Position numbers and translations under genes: made by a program. From NCBI RefSeq assembly GCF_030347395.1, contig NZ_CP128170.1, positions 3,410,001 through 3,474,000 of the forward strand: 64,000 bases of DNA, in the 5' to 3' direction. Below the pieces are notes generated by a model. That model ran no database searches. It was not told where the DNA came from and worked only from the letters and a program-made list of their open reading frames with translations. Source of the stretch: Microbacterium sp. ET2. Its GTDB lineage: Bacteria > Actinomycetota > Actinomycetes > Actinomycetales > Microbacteriaceae. This document shows positions 1 to 8,305 of this stretch, one piece after another (the stretch's first letter is position 1; each line of letters opens with the position of its first letter).

Positions 1-551
1 GGTCGCGCGTGGTCGTCGGCCTCGCGCCCGGCGACATCCTGCCCGAAGCGGCGGCCAGCATCGGATTGGCCGAGGACGAGTCTGCCGTCGCCGTCGTCGA
101 CGTGCGCAAGGCGTACCTTCCCCGGGCTGCGGGGGCGATGCAGTTCAACGCCGGTTTCAACCTTCCCTCCGTCGTGCGCGCCGCCGACGGCACGCCCGGC
201 GTGATCGTCCCGGATGCCGCTGCTCCCAGCGACCTCGTCGTGGAGACCCTCATCCGCGGTGACGGCCCCGAGGTGACCGGCGACGTCCCGGTGCGCGTCG
301 CCTACACCGGCGTGCTGTGGGACGACAAGACGGTGTTCGATTCGTCGTGGGGGCAGGCGCCGGTGTCGTTCGAGCTCGGAGACGTCGTCCCCGGTTTCGC
401 GGCGGGCCTGGAGGGCCAGACGGTCGGATCCCAGGTGATGATCGTCGTACCGCCGGATCAGGGGTACGGCGATGCGGGTCAGGGGAGCATCCCCGGTGGG
501 GCGACCCTGGTGTTCGTCGTCGACATCCTCGGAGTCGACGAGATCTCCTGA
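1..551 (+). CDS. FKBP-type peptidyl-prolyl cis-trans isomerase, 3' part
   Basis: This is the C-terminal 180 or so residues of a gene that begins before the window; the frame is still open at the first base. The last ~100 residues form an FKBP domain, with VRVAYTGVLWDDKTVFDSSW followed by a PVSFELG..VPGFAAGLEGQ stretch and a closing GATLVFVVDIL strand. FKBPs accelerate proline isomerisation during protein folding. Actinobacterial members of this length are usually exported lipoproteins, but the signal region is outside the window. It lies 47 bases upstream of pafB on the same strand. The family call is firm; the full length and location in the cell cannot be seen. Confidence 0.85.
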   Translation, partial: SRVVVGLAPGDILPEAAASIGLAEDESAVAVVDVRKAYLPRAAGAMQFNAGFNLPSVVRAADGTPGVIVPDAAAPSDLVVETLIRGDGPEVTGDVPVRVAYTGVLWDDKTVFDSSWGQAPVSFELGDVVPGFAAGLEGQTVGSQVMIVVPPDQGYGDAGQGSIPGGATLVFVVDILGVDEIS

Positions 552-586
552 TCTCCGCGCCTTCCGGATCTTCGCCTTTCCCGGCC

Positions 587-592
587 TAGGAT
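587..592 (+). promoter_or_regulatory. -10 box of pafB (leaderless)
   Basis: TAGGAT ends six bases before the GTG start of pafB. This spacing places the transcription start at or next to the start codon, so pafBC is probably read from a leaderless mRNA. Confidence 0.5.
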
Positions 593-598
593 GAGGGG

Positions 599-1606
599 GT
601 GCCGGCGAACACCCCTACGAAGAATCCGCCGGAGGAGCGCCTGGTCAACCTCGTGGTCGCCCTGATGGCCACGGAGCAGGGACTGACCAAGGACACGATC
701 CTCCGCTCGGTCTCGGGCTATCGCGAGCACACCGAATCCGGTGCGTCGAAGGATGCACTGGAGAAGATGTTCGAACGCGACAAGGAGAATCTGCGCGGCC
801 TCGGCGTCCCCATCGAGACGATCGGCGATTTCGCGGACCCCGACGATCTGCGCGATGCGCGCTACCGGGTGCCGAAGTCGGAGTACTCGCTTCCCGAGCA
901 CATCGCCTTCACCCCCGCCGAACTGGCCCTGCTCAACCTCGCCGGCGAGGTGTGGAGCGAGGGGTCGCTGTCGGCTGAGGCCCGCAGCGGGCTGCGCAAG
1001 ATCCGGGCTCTCGGCATCGACGTCGACGAGCCGATCATCGGATATTCACCGCGCATCAGCGTGCGGGAGCCGTCGTTCCCCGTGCTGCAGCGCGCCATCG
1101 AGCAGAGCCGCGCGGTGACCTTCCCCTACCTTCGCCCCGGAGACGAGAACGAACGACTGCGACGGGTCAGGCCTCTGGCGCTGATCGAGTACGAGGCCCG
1201 ATGGCATGTCTTCGGACGCGACCTCAACCTCGACGCCGATCGCACGTTCCTTCTCAGCCGCATCGTCGGGGACGTCGCGGTGACCCGCGACACCTTCGAT
1301 CCGGCGCTGCGCGACGGCGCGGGGGAGAGAGCGCTGGCAGAACTCGAAGAGCTCGCTGAACGCCAGCTCGCCCACCTCGAGGTCGACCCCGGAACCGAGG
1401 CGGCGCTGCGCCTCGCCCGCCGCGGACGCCCGGCCGGGCAGGGCATATACGTGCCGTTCGTCGACGTCCACGTCTTGGCCGATGAGCTGGCCTCGTACGG
1501 CCCCGAGGTGCGGGTGGTCGCTCCTGACGACCTGCGCGCGCTCGTCATCGCCCGCCTGCGGGCGGCGTTCGATCGCCATGACGCGGCGCCGGGAGGCTCC
1601 TCATGA
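599..1606 (+). CDS. pafB: WYL-domain transcriptional regulator PafB
   Basis: 335 residues. An N-terminal winged-helix segment (ERLVNLVVALMATEQGLTKD, with a YREHTES stretch) is followed by a WYL ligand-sensing domain (RAVTFPYLRPG, then the R-RPLALIEYEARWHVFGRDL region) and a C-terminal WCX-type extension. In mycobacteria PafB and PafC form a dimer that activates the LexA/RecA-independent DNA-damage response. The partner gene pafC overlaps by ATGA, so the two are translationally coupled. No proteasome or Pup ligase gene is present here, which fits the known occurrence of pafBC outside the Pup-proteasome locus. The GTG start sits six bases after a -10 box. Confidence 0.9.
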   Translation: MPANTPTKNPPEERLVNLVVALMATEQGLTKDTILRSVSGYREHTESGASKDALEKMFERDKENLRGLGVPIETIGDFADPDDLRDARYRVPKSEYSLPEHIAFTPAELALLNLAGEVWSEGSLSAEARSGLRKIRALGIDVDEPIIGYSPRISVREPSFPVLQRAIEQSRAVTFPYLRPGDENERLRRVRPLALIEYEARWHVFGRDLNLDADRTFLLSRIVGDVAVTRDTFDPALRDGAGERALAELEELAERQLAHLEVDPGTEAALRLARRGRPAGQGIYVPFVDVHVLADELASYGPEVRVVAPDDLRALVIARLRAAFDRHDAAPGGSS

Positions 1607-2601
1607 GGGCGCGACGCCCCCTGGTCGCCACCGATCGGGCCGCGCTCATCCTCCAGCTGGTGCCCTACCTCATCAGCAAGGGCGAGGTGTCGATCGCGGA
1701 GGCGGCCGAAGAGTTCGACGTCACCCGTGACGAGATGCGCGGCATGGTGCAGAAGCTCACCGTCATCGGACTCCCCGGTGAACGAGGCTATTGGCAGATG
1801 TCGAACGATCTGTTCGACATCGACTGGGACCTCCTCGACACCCAGGACGTCATCGCCATCACTCACTCCGTCGGCCTCGAGCGGTCTCCCCGGCTGACCG
1901 CTCGGGAGGTGGCGGCGCTCGTTGCGGGACTCCAGCTCGCGCGCGCCATCCCGGGGGTCGGCGACACCGAGGTGTACAGCGGCCTCCTGGCCAAGCTCTC
2001 CCAGGGTGCGTCGGCCAAACCGGCCGATGTCATCGTCGCGCCGAGCCCGGTCGACGACGTGCGCGAAGCGGTCGCGATCGCCCTGCGCGAGCGAGTCGCC
2101 GTCACCTTCACCTACAAGGCGCCCGAGTCCGAGCCGACCGCCCGCACGGTGGACCCGGTCAAGGTGCACATCGCCGATGGCCAGTGGTACCTGCAGGGAT
2201 GGTGTCACCTGCGTCAGGCGATGCGCACATTCCATCTGGACCGGGTCAGCGATCTGCGGGTCACCGACATCCCGAGCACGCACAGCGAGGACGCCGCACC
2301 GGGCTGGTTCGAACCGAGCGAAGGCGGGGGAGAGGTCATCGCCCACATCCGCTTCCGTGCGTCGCTGGCGCCGCTGCTCGGCGACTATCTCGACCGGGCG
2401 ACGGTCACGAGGGACGGTGACGACGCGATCGCCACCCTGCGCGTCGCCGACGAGACGACGCTGCGCCGCCTGGCGGCACGGCGTGGTGGCGTCGTCGAGA
2501 TCGTCTCGCCCGAGGGGGCCCGGCGCGCGGCTGCGGACTGGGCTCGCGCCGGGCTCGCGCAGTACACCGGACGCGCCGATCCGTCACCGGCCGGTTCATA
2601 G
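1603..2601 (+). CDS. pafC: WYL-domain transcriptional regulator PafC
   Basis: 332 residues, with the same architecture as PafB: an N-terminal helix-turn-helix (ISKGEVSIAEAAEEFDVTRDEMRGMVQKL), then a WYL domain (RVAVTFTYKAPESEPTARTVDPVKVHIADG with WYLQGWCH) and a C-terminal WCX region. It starts within the pafB stop codon (ATGA overlap). The paired arrangement and order (B then C) match the actinobacterial locus, so the product is expected to form the heterodimeric DNA-damage regulator with PafB. Confidence 0.9.
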   Translation: MRARRPLVATDRAALILQLVPYLISKGEVSIAEAAEEFDVTRDEMRGMVQKLTVIGLPGERGYWQMSNDLFDIDWDLLDTQDVIAITHSVGLERSPRLTAREVAALVAGLQLARAIPGVGDTEVYSGLLAKLSQGASAKPADVIVAPSPVDDVREAVAIALRERVAVTFTYKAPESEPTARTVDPVKVHIADGQWYLQGWCHLRQAMRTFHLDRVSDLRVTDIPSTHSEDAAPGWFEPSEGGGEVIAHIRFRASLAPLLGDYLDRATVTRDGDDAIATLRVADETTLRRLAARRGGVVEIVSPEGARRAAADWARAGLAQYTGRADPSPAGS

Positions 2602-2612
2602 ACGCCGCGGGT

Positions 2613-2618
2613 TAGACT
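2613..2618 (+). promoter_or_regulatory. -10 box upstream of tatA
   Basis: TAGACT lies 33 bases before the tatA GTG. A ribosome binding site (GACGGAG) sits between them, so unlike many neighbours this mRNA has a short leader. Confidence 0.4.
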
Positions 2619-2650
2619 GAAACTCCTGACCCCTAGCGACGGAGCCCATC

Positions 2651-2899
2651 GTGTTCCAAAACCTCACCGGCTGGCACTTCCTCGTCGTGCTCCTGGTCAT
2701 CCTTCTGCTGTTCGGGGCGGCCAAGCTTCCGGCTCTCGCGAAGAGCGTCGGCCAGTCCGCCCGCGTCTTCAAGGGCGAGATGAAGGCGATGAAGGAGGAG
2801 GATGCTCCTTCCGGCGACACGACGTCGTCGACGGCCTCTCCCACCCCGCCCGCCGCGTCGCGCGACGCGTCTCCGGGCAGGTCCTCCGAAACGACCTGA
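2651..2899 (+). CDS. tatA: Twin-arginine translocase subunit TatA
   Basis: 82 residues with the classic TatA layout: a short N-terminal membrane helix (residues ~7-22, LVVLLVILLLFGAAKLPAL), a hinge, an amphipathic helix (AKSVGQSARVFKGEMKAM) and a hydrophilic tail rich in Ser, Thr and Pro. TatA polymerises to form the pore for folded proteins exported with RR signal peptides. The GTG start is preceded by a GGAG ribosome site. tatC follows after six bases, and there is no separate tatB nearby. Confidence 0.92.
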   Translation: MFQNLTGWHFLVVLLVILLLFGAAKLPALAKSVGQSARVFKGEMKAMKEEDAPSGDTTSSTASPTPPAASRDASPGRSSETT

Positions 2900-2905
2900 T
2901 CGGCC

Positions 2906-3721
2906 GTGGCCACGGCCGAACGCGCACGCACAGACGACAGCGAGCCACGGCGCGACCGACGCATGTCGCTGGGAGCGCACATCCTGGAGCTGCGCAAGCG
3001 ACTGATGATCGCCGTCCTGGCGCTCATCGTCGGGATGGTGGTGGCTTTCTTCATCACCGACCCGGTGATCAGACTCATCACCCTGCCGATCCAGCAGGTG
3101 GCCGAAGTCAAGGGCGAACAGGCGGCCGTCGAGCTGATGTTCACCACGGTCACGTCGGCCTTCGATCTGCGCCTGCGGATGTCCTTCGCGATCGGCCTTC
3201 TTCTTTCGGCGCCGATCTGGCTGTGGCAGATCTGGGCGTTCATCATGCCCGGGCTCACCCGCAAAGAGGTTCGCTACACCATCGGCTTCGTCGCCGCGGC
3301 GGTCCCCCTGTTCTTCGCCGGGGCGTACGTGGGCCTGCTGATCATGCCGCACATCGTCGAGCTGATGTCGACCTTCGTCCCCGAGGGCGCCGCGTCGTTC
3401 TTCGACGCGACCTACTACTACGACTTCGTCTTCAAGCTGCTCATCGTCGTCGGGATCTCCTTCGTCCTCCCGGTCTTCCTCGTCGCCCTCAACATCGCCG
3501 GGGTCATGAGCGGCCGCGCGATCCTCAAAGGCTGGCGGGTGGCGGTCCTCGTGGCGACGATCTTCGCCGCTCTCGCCACCCCCGCGGCCGACGTGGTGAG
3601 CATGCTCATGCTGGCCGGCATCCTCGTCGTCCTCTTCTTCGCCGCGGCGGGGCTGTCGCTGCTGTTCGACCGCCGTCGGTCGCGCCGAGACGCCGCTCTG
3701 CTGCCGCCCGGGGCGAGCTGA
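2906..3721 (+). CDS. tatC: Twin-arginine translocase subunit TatC
   Basis: 271 residues with six predicted membrane helices, beginning near residue 33 after a charged cytoplasmic N-terminus. The conserved LGAHILELRKRL entry, the FxFxWxxxWxFI-like segment (SAPIWLWQIWAFIMPGLTRKE) and the FxLPVF region identify TatC, which recognises the twin-arginine signal peptide. The GTG start follows tatA by six bases. The stop overlaps an ATG that opens a seven-codon ORF leading into helY, described under the tandem repeat. Confidence 0.92.
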   Translation: MATAERARTDDSEPRRDRRMSLGAHILELRKRLMIAVLALIVGMVVAFFITDPVIRLITLPIQQVAEVKGEQAAVELMFTTVTSAFDLRLRMSFAIGLLLSAPIWLWQIWAFIMPGLTRKEVRYTIGFVAAAVPLFFAGAYVGLLIMPHIVELMSTFVPEGAASFFDATYYYDFVFKLLIVVGISFVLPVFLVALNIAGVMSGRAILKGWRVAVLVATIFAALATPAADVVSMLMLAGILVVLFFAAAGLSLLFDRRRSRRDAALLPPGAS

Positions 3722-3749
3722 TGACACCGCCCGGGGCGGTCTGATGACC
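3704..3749 (+). repeat. 23-bp tandem duplication at the tatC/helY junction
   Basis: Two adjacent 23-bp units (3704-3726 and 3727-3749) differ at only three positions. Each carries a TGATG stop/start overlap. The first unit ends tatC; the second starts helY. Between them lies a seven-codon ORF (3721-3744, MTPPGAV) that starts in the tatC stop and stops in the helY start. Confidence 0.7.
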
Positions 3750-6218
3750 GAGTTGTCGCCGGCCGAGCGGTACGCCCGCGCGGCCGCAGCCTCTCGCGAG
3801 CAGCGCGGGCACCCCATCACCACGGCCTTCGCCGCGTCGCGGCCGTTCGAGCTCGATCCGTTCCAGATCGAGAGCTGCCGGGCGCTCGAAGAGGGCCGGA
3901 GCGTCCTCGTGGCCGCCCCCACGGGCGCGGGCAAGACGATCGTCGGCGAGTTCGCCATCCACCTCGCGATGCGCGAGTCTGACGACAAGGCGTTCTACAC
4001 CACGCCGATGAAGGCCCTGTCCAACCAGAAGTACCGCGAGCTCGTCGACGAGTACGGTCCCGACGAGGTCGGTCTCCTCACCGGTGACACGAACATCAAC
4101 GGCAACGCCCGTGTCGTCGTGATGACCACCGAGGTCCTCCGCAACATGCTCTACGCCGACTCCCCGGCACTCAGGAGCCTGCGCTACGTCGTCATGGACG
4201 AGGTCCACTACCTCGCCGATCGCTTCCGTGGCGCGGTCTGGGAGGAGGTCATCATCCATCTCCCCCGGAGTGTGCGACTGGTCTCCCTGTCTGCGACGGT
4301 CTCCAACGCCGAGGAGTTCGGCGACTGGCTCGACACCGTGCGCGGCGACACCGAGGTCATCGTCTCCGAGACCCGTCCGGTGCCTCTGGAGCAGCACGTC
4401 CTGGTTCGCGGCGACCTCCTGCCGCTCTTCGACGACAGGGCCGGAGTCGCCACCGCGCAGGTCAATCAGGAGCTGATGCGGCTGCGGTCGTTCAAAGCCA
4501 CGAGCTTCGAGAACAACCGCCGCGCCCAGCAGATGCGAAGCGATCCGAGCCGGCGTCGGCCGCCGCGGGGCGGGGTGCGGCCGGTCCGGCCCTCGAACAT
4601 CCGCAGCATCGAGCGGATCGATCGTCCCGACGTCGTGCGGCTTCTGGAGCGCAGCAGCCTGCTGCCCGCGATCTTCTTCATCTTCAGTCGGGCCGGCTGC
4701 GACGCGGCGGTGCAGCAGGTGCGCCGCGCGGGACTCCGATTGACCACCCGCGAGGAGCGCGACATCATCCGCGAGGTCGTCGAGGAGCGCACCCGCACCC
4801 TGGGCGATGAGGACCTGGCCGTCCTGGGGTTCTGGGAGTGGCGGGAGAACCTGGAGCGGGGCGTCGCTGCCCACCACGCCGGTCTCCTCCCCGCCTTCAA
4901 AGAGGTCGTCGAAGACCTGTTCCAGCGCAAGCTCGTCAAGGCGGTCTTCGCCACCGAGACGCTGGCTCTCGGAATCAACATGCCGGCCCGCACCGTCGTG
5001 CTCGAGAAGCTCGAGAAATTCAACGGCGAGGCGCGTGTCGCGATCACCGCAGGCGAGTACACGCAGCTGACCGGACGCGCGGGGCGGCGGGGCATCGACG
5101 TCGAGGGGCACGCGGTCATCCAGTGGACCGAGCAGATGGACCCGCAGCAGGTCGCCGCGCTGGCGTCTCGGCGGACGTATCCGCTGAACTCCAGCTTCCG
5201 TCCGACCTACAACATGGCGGTCAACCTCATCGACCAGTTCGGCCGGCCCCGGGCGCGCGAGGTGCTGGAATCCTCCTTCGCCCAATTCCAGGCGGACCGT
5301 TCCGTGGTGGGGATCGCCCGGCAGGTCAAGGAGGCCGAGGAGTCGCTGGCGGGCTATGCGACGGCGATGGCGTGCGACCGGGGGGACTTCGTGGAGTACG
5401 CGGGGATCCGACGTGAGCTGAGCGACCTCGAGAAGGTCAATCGGAGGGATGCCACGGCACCGCGCGCTCTCCGGGAGAGCCGACAGCGCCAACTCGGGTC
5501 TCTGCGCAAGCGCATGCAGCGCCATCCGTGTCACTCGTGTCCGGACCGGGAGAGTCATGCCCGGTGGGGCGAGAGATATCACCGCCTCGACCGCGACGTC
5601 CAGCGGATGCGCCGGCAGATCGACAGCCGCACCGGAACCGTCGCGCGGGTGTTCGACCGCGTCGTCGACGTGCTCACCGCGCTCCACTACGTCGATGTGG
5701 ACGACGCCGGCGACACGCACCTCACCGCCGAAGGACGCCGCATGCGGCGCATCTACGGGGAGCGTGATCTGCTGGTCGCAGAATCGCTCCGCCTGCGCCT
5801 CTGGGATCGTCTGGATGCTGCATCGCTGGCGGCCCTCGCCTGCTGCCTCGTCTTCGAGCCACGCCGCGAGGACGGCCGTGAGAACGCCCTCCCGAGGGGT
5901 GCGTTCCGTCCGGTCTTCGCCGAGACGCTCACGCTCTGGCAGCGTCTGGACGACCTCGAGCGCGAGCATCACCTGCCGGGGTCGGAACCGCCCGCGGGTG
6001 GACTGGCGCTGGCCATGCACACCTGGGCGCGCGGCGGGATGCTCGACCGCGTGCTGGAGGAGGCCGACATGGCCGCGGGCGACTTCGTGCGCTGGGCGAA
6101 GCAGACCATCGACCTGCTGGACCAGCTCTCGATCGTCGCCGACACCGATGTGGGACGGACCGCGCGCGCGGCGCTGGATGCGGTCCGGCGCGGCATCGTC
6201 GCGCATTCGTCCGTATGA
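3744..6218 (+). CDS. helY: Ski2/Mtr4-like DEAD-box RNA helicase HelY
   Basis: 824 residues. A superfamily 2 helicase core starts at once: Walker A APTGAGKT near residue 57, DEVH box near 152, SAT motif (SLSATVSNAEEFGDWL), a domain-2 block ending in QLTGRAGRRGID, then the long C-terminal region typical of the Ski2/Mtr4 branch (including DRESHARW and the DSH-C-terminal domain). HelY proteins are actinobacterial RNA or DNA helicases, presumed to work in RNA turnover. The start uses a TGATG overlap with a mini-ORF after tatC, and lnt overlaps the 3' end by ATGA. The tatC-helY-lnt order suggests one transcription unit. Confidence 0.88.
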   Translation: MTELSPAERYARAAAASREQRGHPITTAFAASRPFELDPFQIESCRALEEGRSVLVAAPTGAGKTIVGEFAIHLAMRESDDKAFYTTPMKALSNQKYRELVDEYGPDEVGLLTGDTNINGNARVVVMTTEVLRNMLYADSPALRSLRYVVMDEVHYLADRFRGAVWEEVIIHLPRSVRLVSLSATVSNAEEFGDWLDTVRGDTEVIVSETRPVPLEQHVLVRGDLLPLFDDRAGVATAQVNQELMRLRSFKATSFENNRRAQQMRSDPSRRRPPRGGVRPVRPSNIRSIERIDRPDVVRLLERSSLLPAIFFIFSRAGCDAAVQQVRRAGLRLTTREERDIIREVVEERTRTLGDEDLAVLGFWEWRENLERGVAAHHAGLLPAFKEVVEDLFQRKLVKAVFATETLALGINMPARTVVLEKLEKFNGEARVAITAGEYTQLTGRAGRRGIDVEGHAVIQWTEQMDPQQVAALASRRTYPLNSSFRPTYNMAVNLIDQFGRPRAREVLESSFAQFQADRSVVGIARQVKEAEESLAGYATAMACDRGDFVEYAGIRRELSDLEKVNRRDATAPRALRESRQRQLGSLRKRMQRHPCHSCPDRESHARWGERYHRLDRDVQRMRRQIDSRTGTVARVFDRVVDVLTALHYVDVDDAGDTHLTAEGRRMRRIYGERDLLVAESLRLRLWDRLDAASLAALACCLVFEPRREDGRENALPRGAFRPVFAETLTLWQRLDDLEREHHLPGSEPPAGGLALAMHTWARGGMLDRVLEEADMAAGDFVRWAKQTIDLLDQLSIVADTDVGRTARAALDAVRRGIVAHSSV

Positions 6219-7807
6219 GCGCACTGTCCGCCGCGCGCGGAATGCCACGTCCGCTCCTCCCGCTCTGGGCGGCGGCGCTCACCGCCGCGGTGGCCGGACC
6301 GACCCTCGATCTGGCTTTCCCCGACGTGGGGTGGTGGCCGTTCGCGTTCGTCGGAGTGGCCTTCGCCCTGGTGTCGCTCATCGGCCGGAGCATCGGCGGT
6401 GCAGTCCTGGTCGGCTTCGTCTTCGGCGCCTCGTTCCACCTCATCCACATCCTCTGGATCACCCGTTACCTCGGGCCGATCCCCTGGCTGGCGCTTTCGG
6501 GCCTGCAGGCGATCCTCATGGGACTCGGCGCTGTCCCGATCGCGCTCGCCTACCGGTGGCTGCCGCGGGCCATGCCCGCGCGCGCGGCACAGCTGACCGC
6601 TCTGCCGCTCCTCGTCGGCGGACTGTGGACCGCCCGCGAGCTGTTCATGGGGTCGTGGCCCTACACCGGGTTCCCGTGGGCCAGGATCGGGATGAGCCAG
6701 TCCGAGAGCCCGCTGGCGGACATCGCCTCCTGGACGGGCGTCGCGGGGCTGACCTTCCTCATGGTGGTCGCCACCGCCGCGATCATCGAGTGGCTGCGTG
6801 CCGGTCGCCTGCGTGATCTGCGCACCGCACTTCCCACGGTCGCAGCCGTGGTGCTCCTCGTGGCGGTCCCTGCGTTCCCGACCACCCCGTCGGGTGACCT
6901 GCGTGTCGGCGCGGTGCAGGGCAACGGTCCCTCGGCGTACTTCGATGAACGCGCCCAGTACGCGATCCTGAACGCCCAGCTCGAAGCCACCGCGCCGCTC
7001 GCGGGGGAGGATCTCGATCTGCTCGTGTGGCCGGAGGGCGGGATCGACTACGACCCGCTGCAGGACGGCACGACCGCGGCGACCCTCGACGCCCTCGCCG
7101 AGCAGTTCGGCGCACCGCTGCTGATCAACGCCGCCACCGACCGTGGCGAGCTGACGTTCAACACCTCGATGCTCTGGGAGGCGGGCGCGGACAATCCCGT
7201 GGCGTTCCATGACAAGCGCAACCCGGTCCCGATGGGGGAGTACGTCCCGGACCGGTGGTTCTTCGAACGGATCGTGCCCGACCTCGTGGGTCTCATCCAG
7301 CGCGAGTACACGCCGGGTGACAACCCGCCTTTCGTCGACGTCGACGGCGTGGGAGTGGGGCTGGCGATCTGCTTCGACGTCATCTACGACGCCGTCATGT
7401 GGGAGGGTGCGCGCGAGGGCGCAGAGCTGTACGTCTTCCAGACGAACAATGCCGACTTCCGCGATACCGACGAGAACCTGCAGCAGCTCGCGTTCGCGCG
7501 GATGCGGGCGATCGAGACCGGCCGCTCCGTGGTGAACCTCTCCACGGTCGGGACGAGCCAGGTGATCGCTCCCGACGGCACGACCCTTGACAGTCTGCCG
7601 GCGGGAACCGCGGGGCAGATGCTCGCCGACGTGCCGCTGCGTACCGGTCTCACGCCTGCCGTGCTCATCGGCCCCGCGGTGCAGGTGCTCCTCGGCTGGG
7701 GGAGTCTCCTGGCCGTCGCCGTGATCGGCATCGCGCTGCGAGTTCGCGGGCGCACGAAGACGCCGGCCTCCGAAGAGACCGGCGTCGACAGGGACGTCAG
7801 AGCCTGA
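6215..7807 (+). CDS. lnt: Apolipoprotein N-acyltransferase
   Basis: 530 residues. An N-terminal block of about six membrane helices is followed by a carbon-nitrogen hydrolase domain and a final membrane helix near residue 495. The catalytic triad can be assigned: E274 in WPEGG, K334 in HDKRNPVP and C386 in LAICFDV. Lnt adds the third acyl chain to the N-terminal cysteine of lipoproteins in the membrane. The gene overlaps helY by ATGA. Its stop codon abuts that of rbpA on the other strand with no gap. A GACGCCGG/CCGGCGTC hairpin (7759-7786) lies inside the last codons and could act as a terminator. Confidence 0.92.
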   Translation: MSALSAARGMPRPLLPLWAAALTAAVAGPTLDLAFPDVGWWPFAFVGVAFALVSLIGRSIGGAVLVGFVFGASFHLIHILWITRYLGPIPWLALSGLQAILMGLGAVPIALAYRWLPRAMPARAAQLTALPLLVGGLWTARELFMGSWPYTGFPWARIGMSQSESPLADIASWTGVAGLTFLMVVATAAIIEWLRAGRLRDLRTALPTVAAVVLLVAVPAFPTTPSGDLRVGAVQGNGPSAYFDERAQYAILNAQLEATAPLAGEDLDLLVWPEGGIDYDPLQDGTTAATLDALAEQFGAPLLINAATDRGELTFNTSMLWEAGADNPVAFHDKRNPVPMGEYVPDRWFFERIVPDLVGLIQREYTPGDNPPFVDVDGVGVGLAICFDVIYDAVMWEGAREGAELYVFQTNNADFRDTDENLQQLAFARMRAIETGRSVVNLSTVGTSQVIAPDGTTLDSLPAGTAGQMLADVPLRTGLTPAVLIGPAVQVLLGWGSLLAVAVIGIALRVRGRTKTPASEETGVDRDVRA

Positions 7808-8191
7808 TCAGGCGCTGAGCTTGCCCTTCGAGGTGTCGTCGGCTGCACCGCGGCGAGCACGGACGAAGGCGAGACGCTCCTCCAGCAGCTCTTCGAGCTC
7901 GGGGATCGTTCGCCTCTCCAGAAGCATGTCCCAGTGGGTGCGGGGCGCCTTCTCGTCGCTGTGATCGACCGTCGCCGTGCCCTCGCCGATGCGCAGGAGA
8001 GCCTCGGAGCCGCAGGTGCGGCATTCCCAGGCCTGGGGCACCTCGGCGTCGGCCGCGAATGTCAGTGTGGTGTCACGTCCGCAGGACGTGCAGGAATAGA
8101 TGTGCTGTACGCGTTCATGGAACACGACGCCCTCTTCGCTCTGTAGGCTCTGGGCGCCGAGTCGGATGCCGCGAAGACTGCGGTCTGCCAT
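7808..8191 (-). CDS. rbpA: RNA polymerase-binding protein RbpA
   Basis: 127 residues from the ATG at 8191, which is preceded by a good ribosome site (GGAAGGACC); the open frame runs further upstream without homology. MADRSLRGIRLG, two CxxC pairs (CTSCGRD and CRTCGSE, probably zinc-binding) and a C-terminal helical region (THWDMLLERRTIPELEELLEERL) identify RbpA. It binds the principal sigma factor and RNA polymerase and helps open promoters in actinobacteria. It converges on lnt. Confidence 0.93.
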   Translation of the reverse strand: MADRSLRGIRLGAQSLQSEEGVVFHERVQHIYSCTSCGRDTTLTFAADAEVPQAWECRTCGSEALLRIGEGTATVDHSDEKAPRTHWDMLLERRTIPELEELLEERLAFVRARRGAADDTSKGKLSA

Positions 8192-8216
8192 TGTGTGGTC
8201 CTTCCGTCGCTGATCA

Positions 8217-8247
8217 GGTATAACGCCCCCGCCTGGGCGGATCATCC
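8217..8247 (-). promoter_or_regulatory. Candidate rbpA promoter region
   Basis: Reading on the minus strand, TATACC (8217-8222) is a plausible -10. In the same segment GGATG (8243-8247) lies 18 bases before GTT (8222-8224), a spacing like that of SigR/SigH-type promoters (GGAAT-N18-GTT), although the -35 half matches at only three of five bases. Confidence 0.35.
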
Positions 8248-8305
8248 GAAGCACGGGTGCGGGAGCGGCTTTCACAGCCGATGCTCAGGCCCTCGCGCCT
8301 TCGGA

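Noticed and set aside
3606..6248. 880-codon open frame on the minus strand across helY
   Set aside because: It is the antisense shadow of helY; the composition (Arg, His, Asp-rich, no domain) and complete overlap with a well-conserved helicase rule it out.
7759..7786. Stem inside the end of lnt as a separate small RNA
   Set aside because: It lies wholly in conserved coding sequence; at most it is a terminator for the convergent pair.
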